Shown here: one piece after another, positions 7,431 to 17,080 of the stretch
Numbering within the stretch: position 1 is the stretch's first letter
Layout: every line of letters starts with the position of its first letter
Assembly: GCA_965205735.1 (NCBI GenBank)
Contig: OZ242179.1
Location: 2,294,001-2,358,000, forward strand
DNA length: 64,000 nt
Source of the DNA: VXNE01 sp965205735
Lineage (GTDB): Bacteria > Pseudomonadota > Gammaproteobacteria > Pseudomonadales > Azotimanducaceae
Reading direction: 5' to 3'
Made by a program: the position numbers and the translations under genes
Notes under the pieces: model-generated
Told to the model about the DNA's origin: nothing
Databases searched by the model: none
What the model saw: the letters and a program-made list of their open reading frames with translations, nothing else

Positions 7431-8778
7431 GCCTGTCGTCGACACCCAGGCGTTCCAACGACCGGCTTAAGAACTGCACTGCGCGGGTCAGTCGCACTTG
7501 GGATACATGGGTCGCTGTCGGGTCCAGTTCCGCCTGCTCGCGTTCCTGGACCAGCCTTTCGATGCGGTTGAACATGCCAACGTAAAACACGCCCGCAGTG
7601 AGCGAGAACAGGCTCGCAATCGGAAAGAAGTACACCCAACCCACTGCGTCGGCGAGAAACCCGGTAATGAACATCCCTGACGCGACGCCGAAACCCGCAA
7701 GGCTCGACTGGAGCGCGTAATCCGTACCAGCCTGTGCCTTGGATGCCCAGCGAAAGCGCGAAATAGTGACCGGATAGCTGAAGAGCCCAGTCAGGAAACC
7801 CATCAGGGCGACCAGTACGAACAGCACCGGCAAGGGGGGGAGGGACGTCAGTGCAAACGTGCAGAACATGGCAACCTCGAACGGCATTACACAAACGCCG
7901 ATCAGCGCCGTCCTGCGCAACCCGATCTTCTGGACCAGCAACGGTGTCGCAATGGCCGTCAGCGTGGAACTGAAAAAGCCGGCAAGGGGAAAAATGCCGT
8001 ACGCGGTCAAACTCAGTCCCTTGTCGGCATAGAAGGCACCCATCATCGGTCCCATGAACCCGGCGCCGAATCCCCAGAAAAAAGCGAATGGCAGGATGTA
8101 AAGAGACTCCGGTCGCAACAGCGTCAGCAGGATGTTGGCCCGGTCGCCGCGCGCCTGCCGCGTTCGGCGAGCCTCGGGCGGGGGGTGTTCGCGACGAATC
8201 ATGGCAGGCGTAATCGCAAGAAGCAGGAGCGACGACGCGGCCAGCATCGTCGACCTCCATCCGAACGTCTCGACCAACGCGACTGTGCTTCCGCCCGCTA
8301 CGCCAGCGACCCCGGCCAGCCAGTTGATGATCGACGTGCCGGTCGGCCGCTCTGCCTCGTTCATGGCTTCCGCCGCGTACGCATCTATCGCGGTGTCCTG
8401 GGCGACCATCACGATTGCTTTGAAGACAAGTATCCCAGAGATGAGATACACGGCAGCTAACGACGGCGGAATGAACGCGAGGACCGAGTAGGTGATCGTA
8501 CCAACCAATGTGCAGGGCAGGATCCAGCTCTTGCGATAGCCAAAACGCTCGTTGCCGAAGTTGTCCACCGCGATCGATATCAGCCACCTGAACGAGTTCG
8601 GATAGGTCGGCAACGCGAGCAGCCAGAACATATCCAGCGGCAGACCCTGTTTCCTGAACATGAAAGGCAGCGCGGTGGTCGTGAACGACTGCGGGAAGCT
8701 CTGCGCCATGTTCAACACGCCGACTATGACCAGCTTCTTGAAGTCAATTCGCTGGGTTTCTGTTTCCCGTGCTGCCAT
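7417..8778 (-). CDS. Major facilitator superfamily permease (PAT/AmpG-like)
   Basis: 453 residues, about 12 hydrophobic segments with the central loop (REHPPPEARRTRQARGDR) expected between two six-helix halves of an MFS carrier in the inner membrane. GVLNMAQSFPQSF...LPFMFRKQGL near the start, DNFGNERFGYRKSW after helix 2 and QDTAIDAYAAEAM in helix 4 resemble AmpG / acetyl-CoA transporter (PAT) permeases. Substrate is not assignable; a muropeptide-like, sugar or organic-acid ligand is possible. It is divergent from the mannonate-dehydratase-like gene at 9039 (260-bp shared control region) and convergent with the TauD gene. Its last few codons fall inside the 205-bp duplication. Confidence 0.85.
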   Translation of the reverse strand: MAARETETQRIDFKKLVIVGVLNMAQSFPQSFTTTALPFMFRKQGLPLDMFWLLALPTYPNSFRWLISIAVDNFGNERFGYRKSWILPCTLVGTITYSVLAFIPPSLAAVYLISGILVFKAIVMVAQDTAIDAYAAEAMNEAERPTGTSIINWLAGVAGVAGGSTVALVETFGWRSTMLAASSLLLLAITPAMIRREHPPPEARRTRQARGDRANILLTLLRPESLYILPFAFFWGFGAGFMGPMMGAFYADKGLSLTAYGIFPLAGFFSSTLTAIATPLLVQKIGLRRTALIGVCVMPFEVAMFCTFALTSLPPLPVLFVLVALMGFLTGLFSYPVTISRFRWASKAQAGTDYALQSSLAGFGVASGMFITGFLADAVGWVYFFPIASLFSLTAGVFYVGMFNRIERLVQEREQAELDPTATHVSQVRLTRAVQFLSRSLERLGVDDRQSRS

Positions 8779-9038
8779 CTTCGTTCTTCGGTCAATTGCT
8801 CGCGGACCGGGACCGCACTACGCCTGCCACGAGTCGTCAGGTTGTCCTGAGCGACCCGCGTTCACCACACCTTGGATCAGGTCGGTCCCCGCCCGTAGCT
8901 TTCGAGCTTATGGTCTGGGTCGCGCAGATAGCAAGTTCGACGCCACGCGATACATCTGACGACCAGCCATTGCTCCGGCATTCTCATGATCCCCTCCCGG
9001 CTGATAGGCTTGGTGTACATCAAATGTGGGAGGCCAGC

Positions 9039-10010
9039 ATGAAACTAGGGGTCAGTTTCCAGTACCCGGAAAAGCTCACGCCGTCGCACCTGAGCTATCT
9101 CAGGAACATGGGCGTGGAGACCATCGAAGTCCGGATGTTTGCCGAGACCTACCGCTTCGATGACCTTCTCCGCGTCCAGGACAAGGTCACCAAGGCCGGG
9201 CTCGAGATTCACGAGGTCATGCTCCAGGACATGTACAACCGTCCGTCCATCACGACCGGAGGCACCGACCGCGACAAGGACATCGAGATCTTTCAGGACT
9301 TCCTGCGGGATCTCGGCAAGGCCGGCATCCGGCATACGACCTACGCGTGGCACTCGGGAGGCGCGGGCATGACCGGCGAGGCGACGTCGCGCGGGGCGCG
9401 CACACGGTTGTTCGAGCAGGCAGATGCCCTGGCAACGCCGAACGCGTACGACCGCACCTATTCCGACGACGACATGTGGGAAACCTATTTCTACTTCATG
9501 GAGCGCATGCTGCCCGTCGCGGAGGAGGCCGACGTTCGCCTCCAGTTGCATCCGAACGATCCGCCCCTGACGCACCAGGGCGTCGCCCGGATTTTCCGCG
9601 ATGTCGCATCGTTTCGGCACGCCTTCGACGCGGTGGATCACAACCCTTACAGCGCGACCCTGTTCTGTGTCGGCACCTTCTCGGAAATGCCGGGAGAAAA
9701 CGGCGCGGGCGAGGACATCGTGGCGGCGATTCGTGAATTCGGACCCGCCGGTCACATTACGCAGGTGCACCTGCGCAATACCTCGAGCCCCATTCCGAAC
9801 TTCCAGGAGACGTTTCCGGACAACGGCTACCTCGATCTCTTCCGTATCGTCTGCGCGCTACGCGAGGTCGGCTTCGATGGCATGATCACGCCGGATCACA
9901 TCCTCGACTGCGGGGACGGCAAGGGCACCGGATCGATCGGGGAGGCGTACGCCCTCGGCTATATCCGGGCGCTCATTCAGACGAGCGAGGCCGTCGTGGG
10001 CGCGTCCTGA
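9039..10010 (+). CDS. Mannonate dehydratase (UxuA)-like TIM-barrel protein
   Basis: 323-residue TIM-barrel protein of the sugar-phosphate isomerase / mannonate dehydratase superfamily. LQLHPNDPP matches the metal-site loop of UxuA, and VHLRNTSSP, FCVGTFSEMPG and ITPDHILDCGDG are further barrel-end motifs. UxuA dehydrates D-mannonate to 2-keto-3-deoxygluconate in hexuronate breakdown; this protein is shorter than the ~394-residue E. coli enzyme and may act on a related sugar acid. The reading frame is open from 8769, but ATG 9039 has a GGGAGG Shine-Dalgarno and the family start MKLGVSF. Neighbouring aldo/keto reductase, lactonase and dehydrogenases fit sugar-acid metabolism. Confidence 0.8.
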   Translation: MKLGVSFQYPEKLTPSHLSYLRNMGVETIEVRMFAETYRFDDLLRVQDKVTKAGLEIHEVMLQDMYNRPSITTGGTDRDKDIEIFQDFLRDLGKAGIRHTTYAWHSGGAGMTGEATSRGARTRLFEQADALATPNAYDRTYSDDDMWETYFYFMERMLPVAEEADVRLQLHPNDPPLTHQGVARIFRDVASFRHAFDAVDHNPYSATLFCVGTFSEMPGENGAGEDIVAAIREFGPAGHITQVHLRNTSSPIPNFQETFPDNGYLDLFRIVCALREVGFDGMITPDHILDCGDGKGTGSIGEAYALGYIRALIQTSEAVVGAS

Positions 10011-10023
10011 CCGGGAGGCAAAA

Positions 10024-10992
10024 CTAGCGGACGAAGGGCGTAGAGATAGCGTCGAGTTCCCGGCGCACCGATTCGTCGAGTGTCCATCCCACCCCGCCGA
10101 GGTTGTCGTCGAGATGTTCCACCGTGTCGCTGCCCGTGATTGCCAGCGTGATCTCCGGATGCGACAGCACCCATGCGATGGCCACCTGCGCCGGCGTCTT
10201 GCCCAGTTCGCCCGCGCGTTCGATGACGGTGGCCATGACCTTTTGCGCCGCTTCTCCCGCCATCGCGGCGTAGGCCTCCGCGGGGCGAGATGCCCATAGC
10301 GATCCGGGCGGCGGCGGAGCGCCCGGTGTATAGAGTCCGCTCAGCAGTCCGATGTGCAGCGGACTGTATGCCATCGCCCCAAGCCCGACATCCCGCAGAA
10401 ACGGAAACATCTCCTTTTCCAGGTGCCGATTGAGCAGGCTGTACATGTTCTGCACGCACATATAGGGAATCGCGTTCAACCGATCCGCCACCCAGAGCGA
10501 CTTGCATACCTGCCATGCCTCGTGGTTGCAGCAGCCGACGTAGCGGACCTTGCCGGCATGCACGAGATCGTCGAGGGCCCGAACGCTCTCCTCCAGCGGC
10601 ACCCGTTCGTCGAATCGGTGCACGAGGTAGAAATCGATGTGGTCCGTGCCGAGCTGCCGCAGCGATGTTTCTACCTCTCGCATGATGTGGTACCGCGATA
10701 GTCCCTGGTCGTTCGGCCCACGACCGACTTCGCTGGCGACCTTCGACGTGATCAGGACATCGTCCCGCTTGCCCTTGATCGCCTTGCTCAAAATGGCTTC
10801 TGACATTCTGATGTTCGCCCGGTCGTCCATCAGGCCATAGACATTGGCACAGTCGATAAGGTTGATGCCTTGAGCGATTGCGTGTTCGATCGCTCTCTGG
10901 GCTTCGGCGGCGTCGTCCTGGCCTCGCAGTCCCAGACCGAACGCCAATCGACTGACTCGAACGCCAGCATTTCCGAAGTTTATGTATTCCAT
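10024..10992 (-). CDS. Aldo/keto reductase
   Basis: 322-residue NAD(P)H-dependent oxidoreductase with an (alpha/beta)8 barrel. The catalytic tetrad is complete: D47, Y52 (IDCANVYG), K84 (ITSK) and H125 (LVHRF). Nucleotide-binding features near the C-terminus include ITGSDTVEHLDDNLG. It reduces a carbonyl or oxidises an alcohol on a small metabolite, probably a sugar derivative judging from neighbours. It lies 43 bp downstream of the lactonase gene on the same strand and is probably co-transcribed. Confidence 0.9.
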   Translation of the reverse strand: MEYINFGNAGVRVSRLAFGLGLRGQDDAAEAQRAIEHAIAQGINLIDCANVYGLMDDRANIRMSEAILSKAIKGKRDDVLITSKVASEVGRGPNDQGLSRYHIMREVETSLRQLGTDHIDFYLVHRFDERVPLEESVRALDDLVHAGKVRYVGCCNHEAWQVCKSLWVADRLNAIPYMCVQNMYSLLNRHLEKEMFPFLRDVGLGAMAYSPLHIGLLSGLYTPGAPPPPGSLWASRPAEAYAAMAGEAAQKVMATVIERAGELGKTPAQVAIAWVLSHPEITLAITGSDTVEHLDDNLGGVGWTLDESVRRELDAISTPFVR

Positions 10993-11035
10993 GATCTATG
11001 TATTGTTCTCTCGTTTCGGGCCGCGCTTCTTACGT

Positions 11036-12073
11036 CTAACCAGTCGGAGCCAAAAAGAGCAGACAGACGGGTCTTGGCGCGCGAGTCTCGCAGACGACAT
11101 CCCCCGGCCGGCCGTCGTCCAGCGCGAATACGACAACGTTGTCCGAGCTCTGGTTGGCGGCGAGCAACCACCGGCCGCTGCGGTCGATAGTGAAGTGCCG
11201 AGGTTGCGAGCCACGCGTCGACACGTGCTCCGGTTCGGAAAGCCGACCCGCATCGTCAATGGCAAAACTGACAATACTGTCGTGGCCACGATTGCTGCCA
11301 TAGACGAAGCGGCCGTCCGCCGACACGACGATCTCCGCCGTGGTGCTCGAGCCCTCGAAGCCATCCGGCAACGTCGAAACGGTTTGCTGGATCCGCATCG
11401 GGTTGTCGGCGTCGCATTCCAGCACGTCGATCGTATTGCCGAGTTCGTTGATAACGTAAAGGACCGGCAGCGTCGGATGTCGGTCGACGTGTCGCGGCCC
11501 GGCGGCGCTGACGAGCTGGGTCACGCCGGGTTCACCTACGAATGCACCCCTGGCATCGATGCGATACCAGTACAGTCGGTCGTTGCCGAGGTCCGGCACC
11601 AGCATGTCGCGGTCTGTCAAGAGGTACGTCTGGTGGGCATGCGCCCTTGTCTGGCGGATTGGATTGGGACCGTCGCCTGTGTGCTGCGCAAAATCGACGC
11701 GCTCGCCGATCGCGCCATCGGTGATGCGAAATACCGCAACGCTGCCGCTTGAATAATTGGCCACCGACAACCAGTCGGCCGTGGCGGCCAGGTGACAGGG
11801 ATGGGCACCGCCCGTGGGCGCGGCATTCACGAAATCGAGGCCGTCGTCGCGCAAGGAAAACGCCGAGACCCCACCCTGCTCCAGTTCGTTCACCGCGTAG
11901 ACGAACTTGCCGTGCTGAGCGAGAAACGCTGGGCTTTGCGCCTCCGCCGCGAGACCGCCGACGATGAAGTCGCCCGTCGTGTTGTCGAACGTTGCGTCAT
12001 AGATACCTCTCGATTCACCGGAATTGGGTTCGCGAGGCGTGTACGTGCCTATCAGAAGGCGATCCGTGGTCAT
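11036..12073 (-). CDS. Beta-propeller lactonase (6-phosphogluconolactonase-like)
   Basis: 345-residue seven-bladed beta-propeller of the YbhE/Pgl lactonase family. It opens LLIGTYT and shows repeated blade motifs such as FVYAVNELEQGGVSAF, HPCHLAATADWLSVANYSSGSV, GPRHVDRHPTLPVLYVINEL and SRGSQPRHFTIDRSGRWLLAANQ. Family members hydrolyse 6-phosphogluconolactone or other aldonolactones. ATG at 12073 chosen; the frame stays open to 12241 but the upstream residues are basic and lack the propeller pattern. It is upstream of, and probably co-transcribed with, the aldo/keto reductase, and divergent from the dehydrogenase at 12271. Lactone hydrolysis would feed a sugar-acid pathway with the UxuA-like enzyme. 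Confidence 0.85.
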   Translation of the reverse strand: MTTDRLLIGTYTPREPNSGESRGIYDATFDNTTGDFIVGGLAAEAQSPAFLAQHGKFVYAVNELEQGGVSAFSLRDDGLDFVNAAPTGGAHPCHLAATADWLSVANYSSGSVAVFRITDGAIGERVDFAQHTGDGPNPIRQTRAHAHQTYLLTDRDMLVPDLGNDRLYWYRIDARGAFVGEPGVTQLVSAAGPRHVDRHPTLPVLYVINELGNTIDVLECDADNPMRIQQTVSTLPDGFEGSSTTAEIVVSADGRFVYGSNRGHDSIVSFAIDDAGRLSEPEHVSTRGSQPRHFTIDRSGRWLLAANQSSDNVVVFALDDGRPGDVVCETRAPRPVCLLFLAPTG

Positions 12074-12270
12074 GTCGCGGGCCAGTGTGAGGAACGGGTA
12101 AGCATATCGAGCAGCGCGTCTTCGTGTGCAGATTCGCTGTTTTATAGCAAGAAACGCATCCGATCGAGCGTGGTTGACAGGCGTGGACCGCCTTGTTGGC
12201 TCGCCATGGATCAGCCCGGCCTCCCCCATCTCATGCGACAATATCGGTCCACTTTCCCCGAGAGTCCGGT

Positions 12271-13251
12271 ATGCGTGGCCAAGAACTCGGCACGATTGTC
12301 GTCGCTCTTCGATTGAGCGAGCAGCACCTCGAGGCCGTCCGCGCTGCCGCGCCCGAGGCCGAGATTGTGAAGATAGGCGGCGGTGAGGAGTGGCGCACCC
12401 GCCGCGCCGAGTTGGCCCCGAGGGTCGAGGTGATCGCCGGGATACAGAACCCCGACGACCTGCACTTGGACTCCCTGCCCCGGCTGCGCTGGCTGCAAAC
12501 CGGCGGGGCGGGAAACGACTGGTTGCTCCGTGCCCCCGATATCGCCAGCAGCGACATCGTCCTCACCAACGGATCCGGTGTCGCCGCGATTCCCATCGCC
12601 GAGCATGTGCTGGCCCTTATGTTCGCGTTGTCTCGACGCCTTCATGGCTTTGCAAAGGCGCAGCGCGATCACGAATGGTTTCACAGCAGCCAGTTGAGCG
12701 AGATCGACGGCAGGACGATGGGCATCGTCGGCCTCGGCGCCATAGGCGAGAAGACGGCGGAAAAGGCGCGTGGGCTCAACATGCGTGTGCTGGGCCTGCG
12801 ACGCGATCCAACGCGCACCTCGCCGCACGTCCACCGAATGCTCGGTCCCGACGGGCTCACCGAGCTGCTCGAGTCGTCCGACTGGGTGGTCCTCACCAGC
12901 GCGCTCACGCCCGAGACGCGCGGACTGATCGGCGAGCTGGAGCTGAAGGCCATGAAAGACACGGCCTACCTGATCAACATCGCCCGGGGCGCAATGGTGC
13001 AGGAGAAGATCCTGATCCGGGCGCTCCAGGAAGGCTGGATCGCGGGTGCCGGCCTCGATGTATTCGCGCGGGAGCCGCTACCGTCCGACTCGCCCCTCTG
13101 GGACATGCCCAACGTCGCGATCACCTCGCACCGAGCGGGCTCTACGCCACACTACAATGATCGACTTGTCCAGATCTTCATCGAGAACCTGCGGCGCTAC
13201 CGGGCGGGCCAGCCGATGATCAACGTCGTGGACAAGCAGCTCACCTACTAG
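12271..13251 (+). CDS. D-2-hydroxyacid dehydrogenase (NAD-binding)
   Basis: 326 residues. GLGAIG (154-159) is the Rossmann dinucleotide loop. The catalytic triad is present as R239 (INIARGA), E268 (AREPL) and H287 (ITSHRAG). This family interconverts 2-ketoacids and D-2-hydroxyacids such as glyoxylate/glycolate or hydroxypyruvate/glycerate. ATG 12271 is chosen over the open frame to 12193, since the family N-terminus begins there. The next gene starts 39 bp downstream, so a two-gene operon is likely. The 197-bp gap upstream is shared with the divergent lactonase gene. Confidence 0.9.
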   Translation: MRGQELGTIVVALRLSEQHLEAVRAAAPEAEIVKIGGGEEWRTRRAELAPRVEVIAGIQNPDDLHLDSLPRLRWLQTGGAGNDWLLRAPDIASSDIVLTNGSGVAAIPIAEHVLALMFALSRRLHGFAKAQRDHEWFHSSQLSEIDGRTMGIVGLGAIGEKTAEKARGLNMRVLGLRRDPTRTSPHVHRMLGPDGLTELLESSDWVVLTSALTPETRGLIGELELKAMKDTAYLINIARGAMVQEKILIRALQEGWIAGAGLDVFAREPLPSDSPLWDMPNVAITSHRAGSTPHYNDRLVQIFIENLRRYRAGQPMINVVDKQLTY

Positions 13252-13290
13252 CCGGCCCAAGCACCATATTTGGAACCAGGGAGAACGAAG

Positions 13291-14283
13291 ATGCCAGACA
13301 CGGTCAGATACGGACTCATCAGCACCGCGCGAATCGGCTTCTCAGCCCATGTGCCCGCAGCGAATGCATCGTCCAACTCCGAAATAGTCGCCGTCAGCAG
13401 CCGCAACCTTGTAACCGCCCAGGCGGCTGCGAAAGAGCACGGCATTCCATTGGCGTTCGGCAGATACCAGGAGATGATCGAAAGCGACGAGATCGACGCC
13501 GTGATCAACACGCTGCCGAACTCCATGCACCATGAATGGACCATCAAGGCCGCCGAAGCGGGCAAGCACATCCTGTGCGAAAAGCCCCTCTCTGCAACCA
13601 TGGCCGAAGCCCGGGAGATGAAAGCCGCCGCCGAAGCCCATGACGTGGTGCTGGTCGAAGCGTTCACGCCGCGCTGGACCAAGCAGATGCGAACGGTGCG
13701 CCAACTCATCGCAGACGGTGAGATCGGCGACGTCACCTATCTCGTGTCCAGTCTCGCCTTTCGGATGGCCGTTCCGAACGACATCCGCCTCAGCAAGCCG
13801 CTTGCGGGGGGCAGCCTGATGGATGTCGGGTGCTACGCCGTATACGCGGTGCGCTATGCCATGGGCCTGGAGCCCATACGGGCCATGGCCTTCGACCGCA
13901 AGCGCAGCGGCGTCGAGGTCGATACCACGATGAGCGGCCTGTTGCAGTTCCCGAACGGCGGTGTCGGTCATGTCTGGTGCAGTTTTGACGGACCTCGACG
14001 GATCGTGTTCGACGTAGTCGGCACCGAAGGTACGATCTCCGTGAACGGCGCCTTCAGGGAGACGGCTCCCGTGACCATCACGCGAGGTGACGAAGCGCCG
14101 CAAGCGATTCAGATGACCAGCACGAATCGCTTTCAAGCGCAGATCGACGAGTTCTCGGAGTGCGTCCTCACAGGCAAGCAGCCGGAATTTCCCCCGGACG
14201 ACGCCCTGCGCAACATGGCGTCGTTGCTGGCCCTGTACGAATCCGCGGAGACGGGCAAGGCGGTAGCCGTAGAACAAATCTAG
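13291..14283 (+). CDS. Gfo/Idh/MocA-family oxidoreductase
   Basis: 330 residues with an N-terminal Rossmann domain (YGLISTARIGFSAHVPA) and the diagnostic EKPL motif (97-100) that contacts the nicotinamide. The C-terminal alpha/beta domain contains GGSLMDVGCYAVYAVRY, typical of the family. Members oxidise or reduce sugars, inositols and related cyclic polyols using NAD(P). ATG 13291 is preferred to a TTG at 13270 because GGGA lies at ribosome-binding distance and the domain begins immediately. Second gene of the operon with the hydroxyacid dehydrogenase. Confidence 0.9.
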   Translation: MPDTVRYGLISTARIGFSAHVPAANASSNSEIVAVSSRNLVTAQAAAKEHGIPLAFGRYQEMIESDEIDAVINTLPNSMHHEWTIKAAEAGKHILCEKPLSATMAEAREMKAAAEAHDVVLVEAFTPRWTKQMRTVRQLIADGEIGDVTYLVSSLAFRMAVPNDIRLSKPLAGGSLMDVGCYAVYAVRYAMGLEPIRAMAFDRKRSGVEVDTTMSGLLQFPNGGVGHVWCSFDGPRRIVFDVVGTEGTISVNGAFRETAPVTITRGDEAPQAIQMTSTNRFQAQIDEFSECVLTGKQPEFPPDDALRNMASLLALYESAETGKAVAVEQI

Positions 14284-14400
14284 CGTTGCCGGGGCGCTGG
14301 ATGTTTACGCTTTAGTCGACGCTATCGACCACCCATAACCCGGACACCCGGTGTAAACAACGTTGATGGAATCCATAGCTAATCGATAGGTAAAATCCAC

Positions 14401-17080
14401 TTATTCCGACACTACCACAGTTGTGCAACGAACCTCATTACGCGCATTCAAGTCATTCGGATCGTCTTCCATATTTACGGCGAAAGTGAAAGGAATTGCA
14501 TGGATATCGGTCGTGAACGTAACTGTATATTCGCGTTCCGCTCCGGCCGACAGTGTATCGATCCGATCCTCCCCTACTTTGACTGAATTTGAATAGCTAT
14601 CTGCTCTGCACACATTGGTCGTACCTCGCCACCGGTAGTACGTCACCACTCTTTCCGTAGAGGCCACATTGCCTTTGTTTCTTATCGTAACCGTGAAGGT
14701 TATGTCTTCGCCCGCTTTCGGGGCTTCTGTGTTGAGTGCAACATTGTGCACAGCCAAGTCGTAACCCGTAGGAGGGGGCGGCCACGATACCGTGAGCTGC
14801 GTCGCCGCCGAACAGTTGTTTTCCGTGTTGGACTCGTTGCTCACCGCGTCAACGCAAGCGCCGTAGTAGTATGTCCCCGCCATCGATGGCGCCGTGAGCG
14901 AGATCGACTCCGGGCTCATGCCGGAGGCGGCCAGTCCATCCACCGCGTCCGTTCCCACCTGCGTGTCCGCTGTCGTGATCGTCTGGCCCACCGAGCGGTA
15001 GTAGCGCAGCGTCGTCGCCGACGACGCGCCGTCGCCCGCGTTCGTCACCGTCGCCGACAGCGTGAACGATCCCCCCGTCTCCGGGCTCGCGTCGTCCACC
15101 GCCGGCATCCCCACCTCCAGGTCCGGGGCCGTCGGCTCCGCCACGTCCACCCCGACCGGCGACGAGCAGTTGTCCGTCGCGTCCGACTCGCCCTGAACCG
15201 CGTCCACGCACGCCCCGTAGTGGTACGTGCCCGAGGTCGACGGCGCCGTCAGCGCGATCGATTCCGCGCTCGAACCGGAGGCCGCCAGTTCATCCACCGC
15301 GTCCGCTCCCACCTCCGCGTCCGATGTCGTGATCGCCGCGTCCGCCGAGCGGTAGTAGCGCAGCGTCGTCGCCGGCGCCTCGCCCCCGCCCCGGTTGCTC
15401 ACCGGTCGCCGTCAGATCGAACGCCTCCCCGGGCGACAACTCCGCTTCGCTCGCCGACGCCGTCACCCAAAGGTCCGGCCGCCCCCGCGCCGTGGCGTCG
15501 ATCACCTCCGTGCGCGGCGGCGCTCCCGCCGGACGCCCACGGCGCGACACGTCCGACAGCATGCCCCCGGATCCCCGCACCAGGCTCAGCACATCGATCT
15601 CGCCGTCCGACTCCAGACTCAAACGCCAGTTCCCGGTCCCCGAGCCCAGCGCGCCACGCAGCCCCGCTTCGCCTTCCGACAGCATTCCCCACGCCAGCGT
15701 CCCCGCGACCCACGGCGCAAGCGTCAACTCCACCCGTCCTCCCGGCGCGCCCGCGTCGTCCGTGCCCGATACGCGCATCTCCACCATTTCGCCGCCCGCG
15801 TTCAGCAGCCGCAGCTCGCCCGACGCGCCCGACAGCAGCACCGCCTCGTAGCGCATCCCCGTCGCCGTCTCGACTCCCGCCGTGCCGCGCAACGCCGACA
15901 GCGGACCCGACACCGTGTCCACGTACGACAGCACCTCGATGTCCGACGCGCTCGTCAACTCCAGCCACCAGTCGCCCTCGCCCGGGCCGGTGCTCCCCGT
16001 CAGACCCTTCGCCGCGTTGCCCTGCTCGAGGTCCGCCGTGTCGAACTCCGCCGACGATTCCGCCGCCAGCGCCAGCCGCAACTCCTCGTACACGCGGTCC
16101 GTCGCGTCGAATGCCTCGATCGACACCTCCGCCGACGCCGCCGAATGGTTCACGAGCCGGACCACTCCGCGGCGGCCCGCCCCGTCCGACGCCGACGGGA
16201 ACAGCGGCACCCGGTGCACGCCGCCGGATCCCCGCGACATCCCACCGGGCACGCTCGACAACACCGATCCATCCAGCAGCAGGTTTGTCGCGTAAGCCGA
16301 TCCCCGATCGGCCGAAAGCGTCAGGCACCACCTGCCATCGCCGTCGCCGAGCGATCCCGTCAGTCCCGACGCCGATCCGCTCTCCAGCTCCGACGCCGTG
16401 TAGCTCCGCGCCTCCCACGGCCCCAACTCCACCGTCGCCGGGCCGCCCGAGACGCCCGCGTCGTCCACGCCCCGCACGCTCACCGCCGCGGGCTCGCCGC
16501 GGGCGTTCGCCAGCCGCAGCACGCTCCGCCGCGCGGCGCCGCCGGGGTTGAAGAACGGCAGTTCGACCTCCCCCGACAGCAGCGCCGCGTCGTGCAGCGC
16601 CGTCACAAAACCCTCCGACCGCGCGTACGCCCGCGCCTCGATGTCCAGCTCCGTCGTCAGCTCCAGGCGCCAGCCCCCCTCGCCGGGACCCGTCCCCGCC
16701 AGGCCCAGCGCCGCGTCCCCCGACTCCATCGCCGCCATCTCGAACTCGACCGCCGCCCCCGCGCCCAGCGTCAGTCGCCCCGCCTCCACTCGCTGCCCGG
16801 CGTCGTCCACCGCAACCACACGCACCTCGCCCGACCGCGACGACCGGCTCTCGATCCGCACGAACCCCGCGTGCCCCTCCGACGACGCCGACGGCACGTA
16901 CGGAACCGTGTGCGCCTCCTCCACGCACCACGCGCACGTCCCCACACACCGCCACCGCCATCCGCGCGAACATACGCCGCGTCGACCATCCGACAGCGGC
17001 ACCACGACCGTTTCCGCCGATCCCAGCGCCAACGCCCCGCCGCAACAGGGCGCCACGACCCTGGGCGGCCACGTCAGCCA
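14401..17080 (-). pseudogene. P1: CARDB-repeat surface protein, frameshifted twice
   Basis: Leftmost of ten tandem paralogues. Reading right to left: signal-like leader (MFARMAVAV), four ~115-residue N-terminal domains (to about 15545), then three CARDB-type repeats ending at 14401 with a unique tail (RCTTVVVSE). Two single-base insertions relative to the paralogues break the frame. One is a run of four C at 16940-16943 where P6 and P7 have three, inside the signal peptide. The other is an extra G at 15404-15405 at the start of the first CARDB repeat. A third repeat diverges (YYRWRGTTNV) and lacks NNC. The leader ATG overlaps the P2 stop. Sequencing error is possible, but the two sites are independent. 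Confidence 0.75.

Noticed and set aside
7382..8587. 401-codon minus-strand frame overlapping the MFS gene
   Set aside because: It is out of frame with the clearly membrane-spanning permease and has no domain pattern.
8769..9038. N-terminal extension of the mannonate-dehydratase-like gene
   Set aside because: The family start and a strong Shine-Dalgarno are at 9039; the extension overlaps the MFS start and control region.
14284..14400. Possible terminator between the oxidoreductase and P1
   Set aside because: No stem with a following T run was found in this 117-bp convergent gap.
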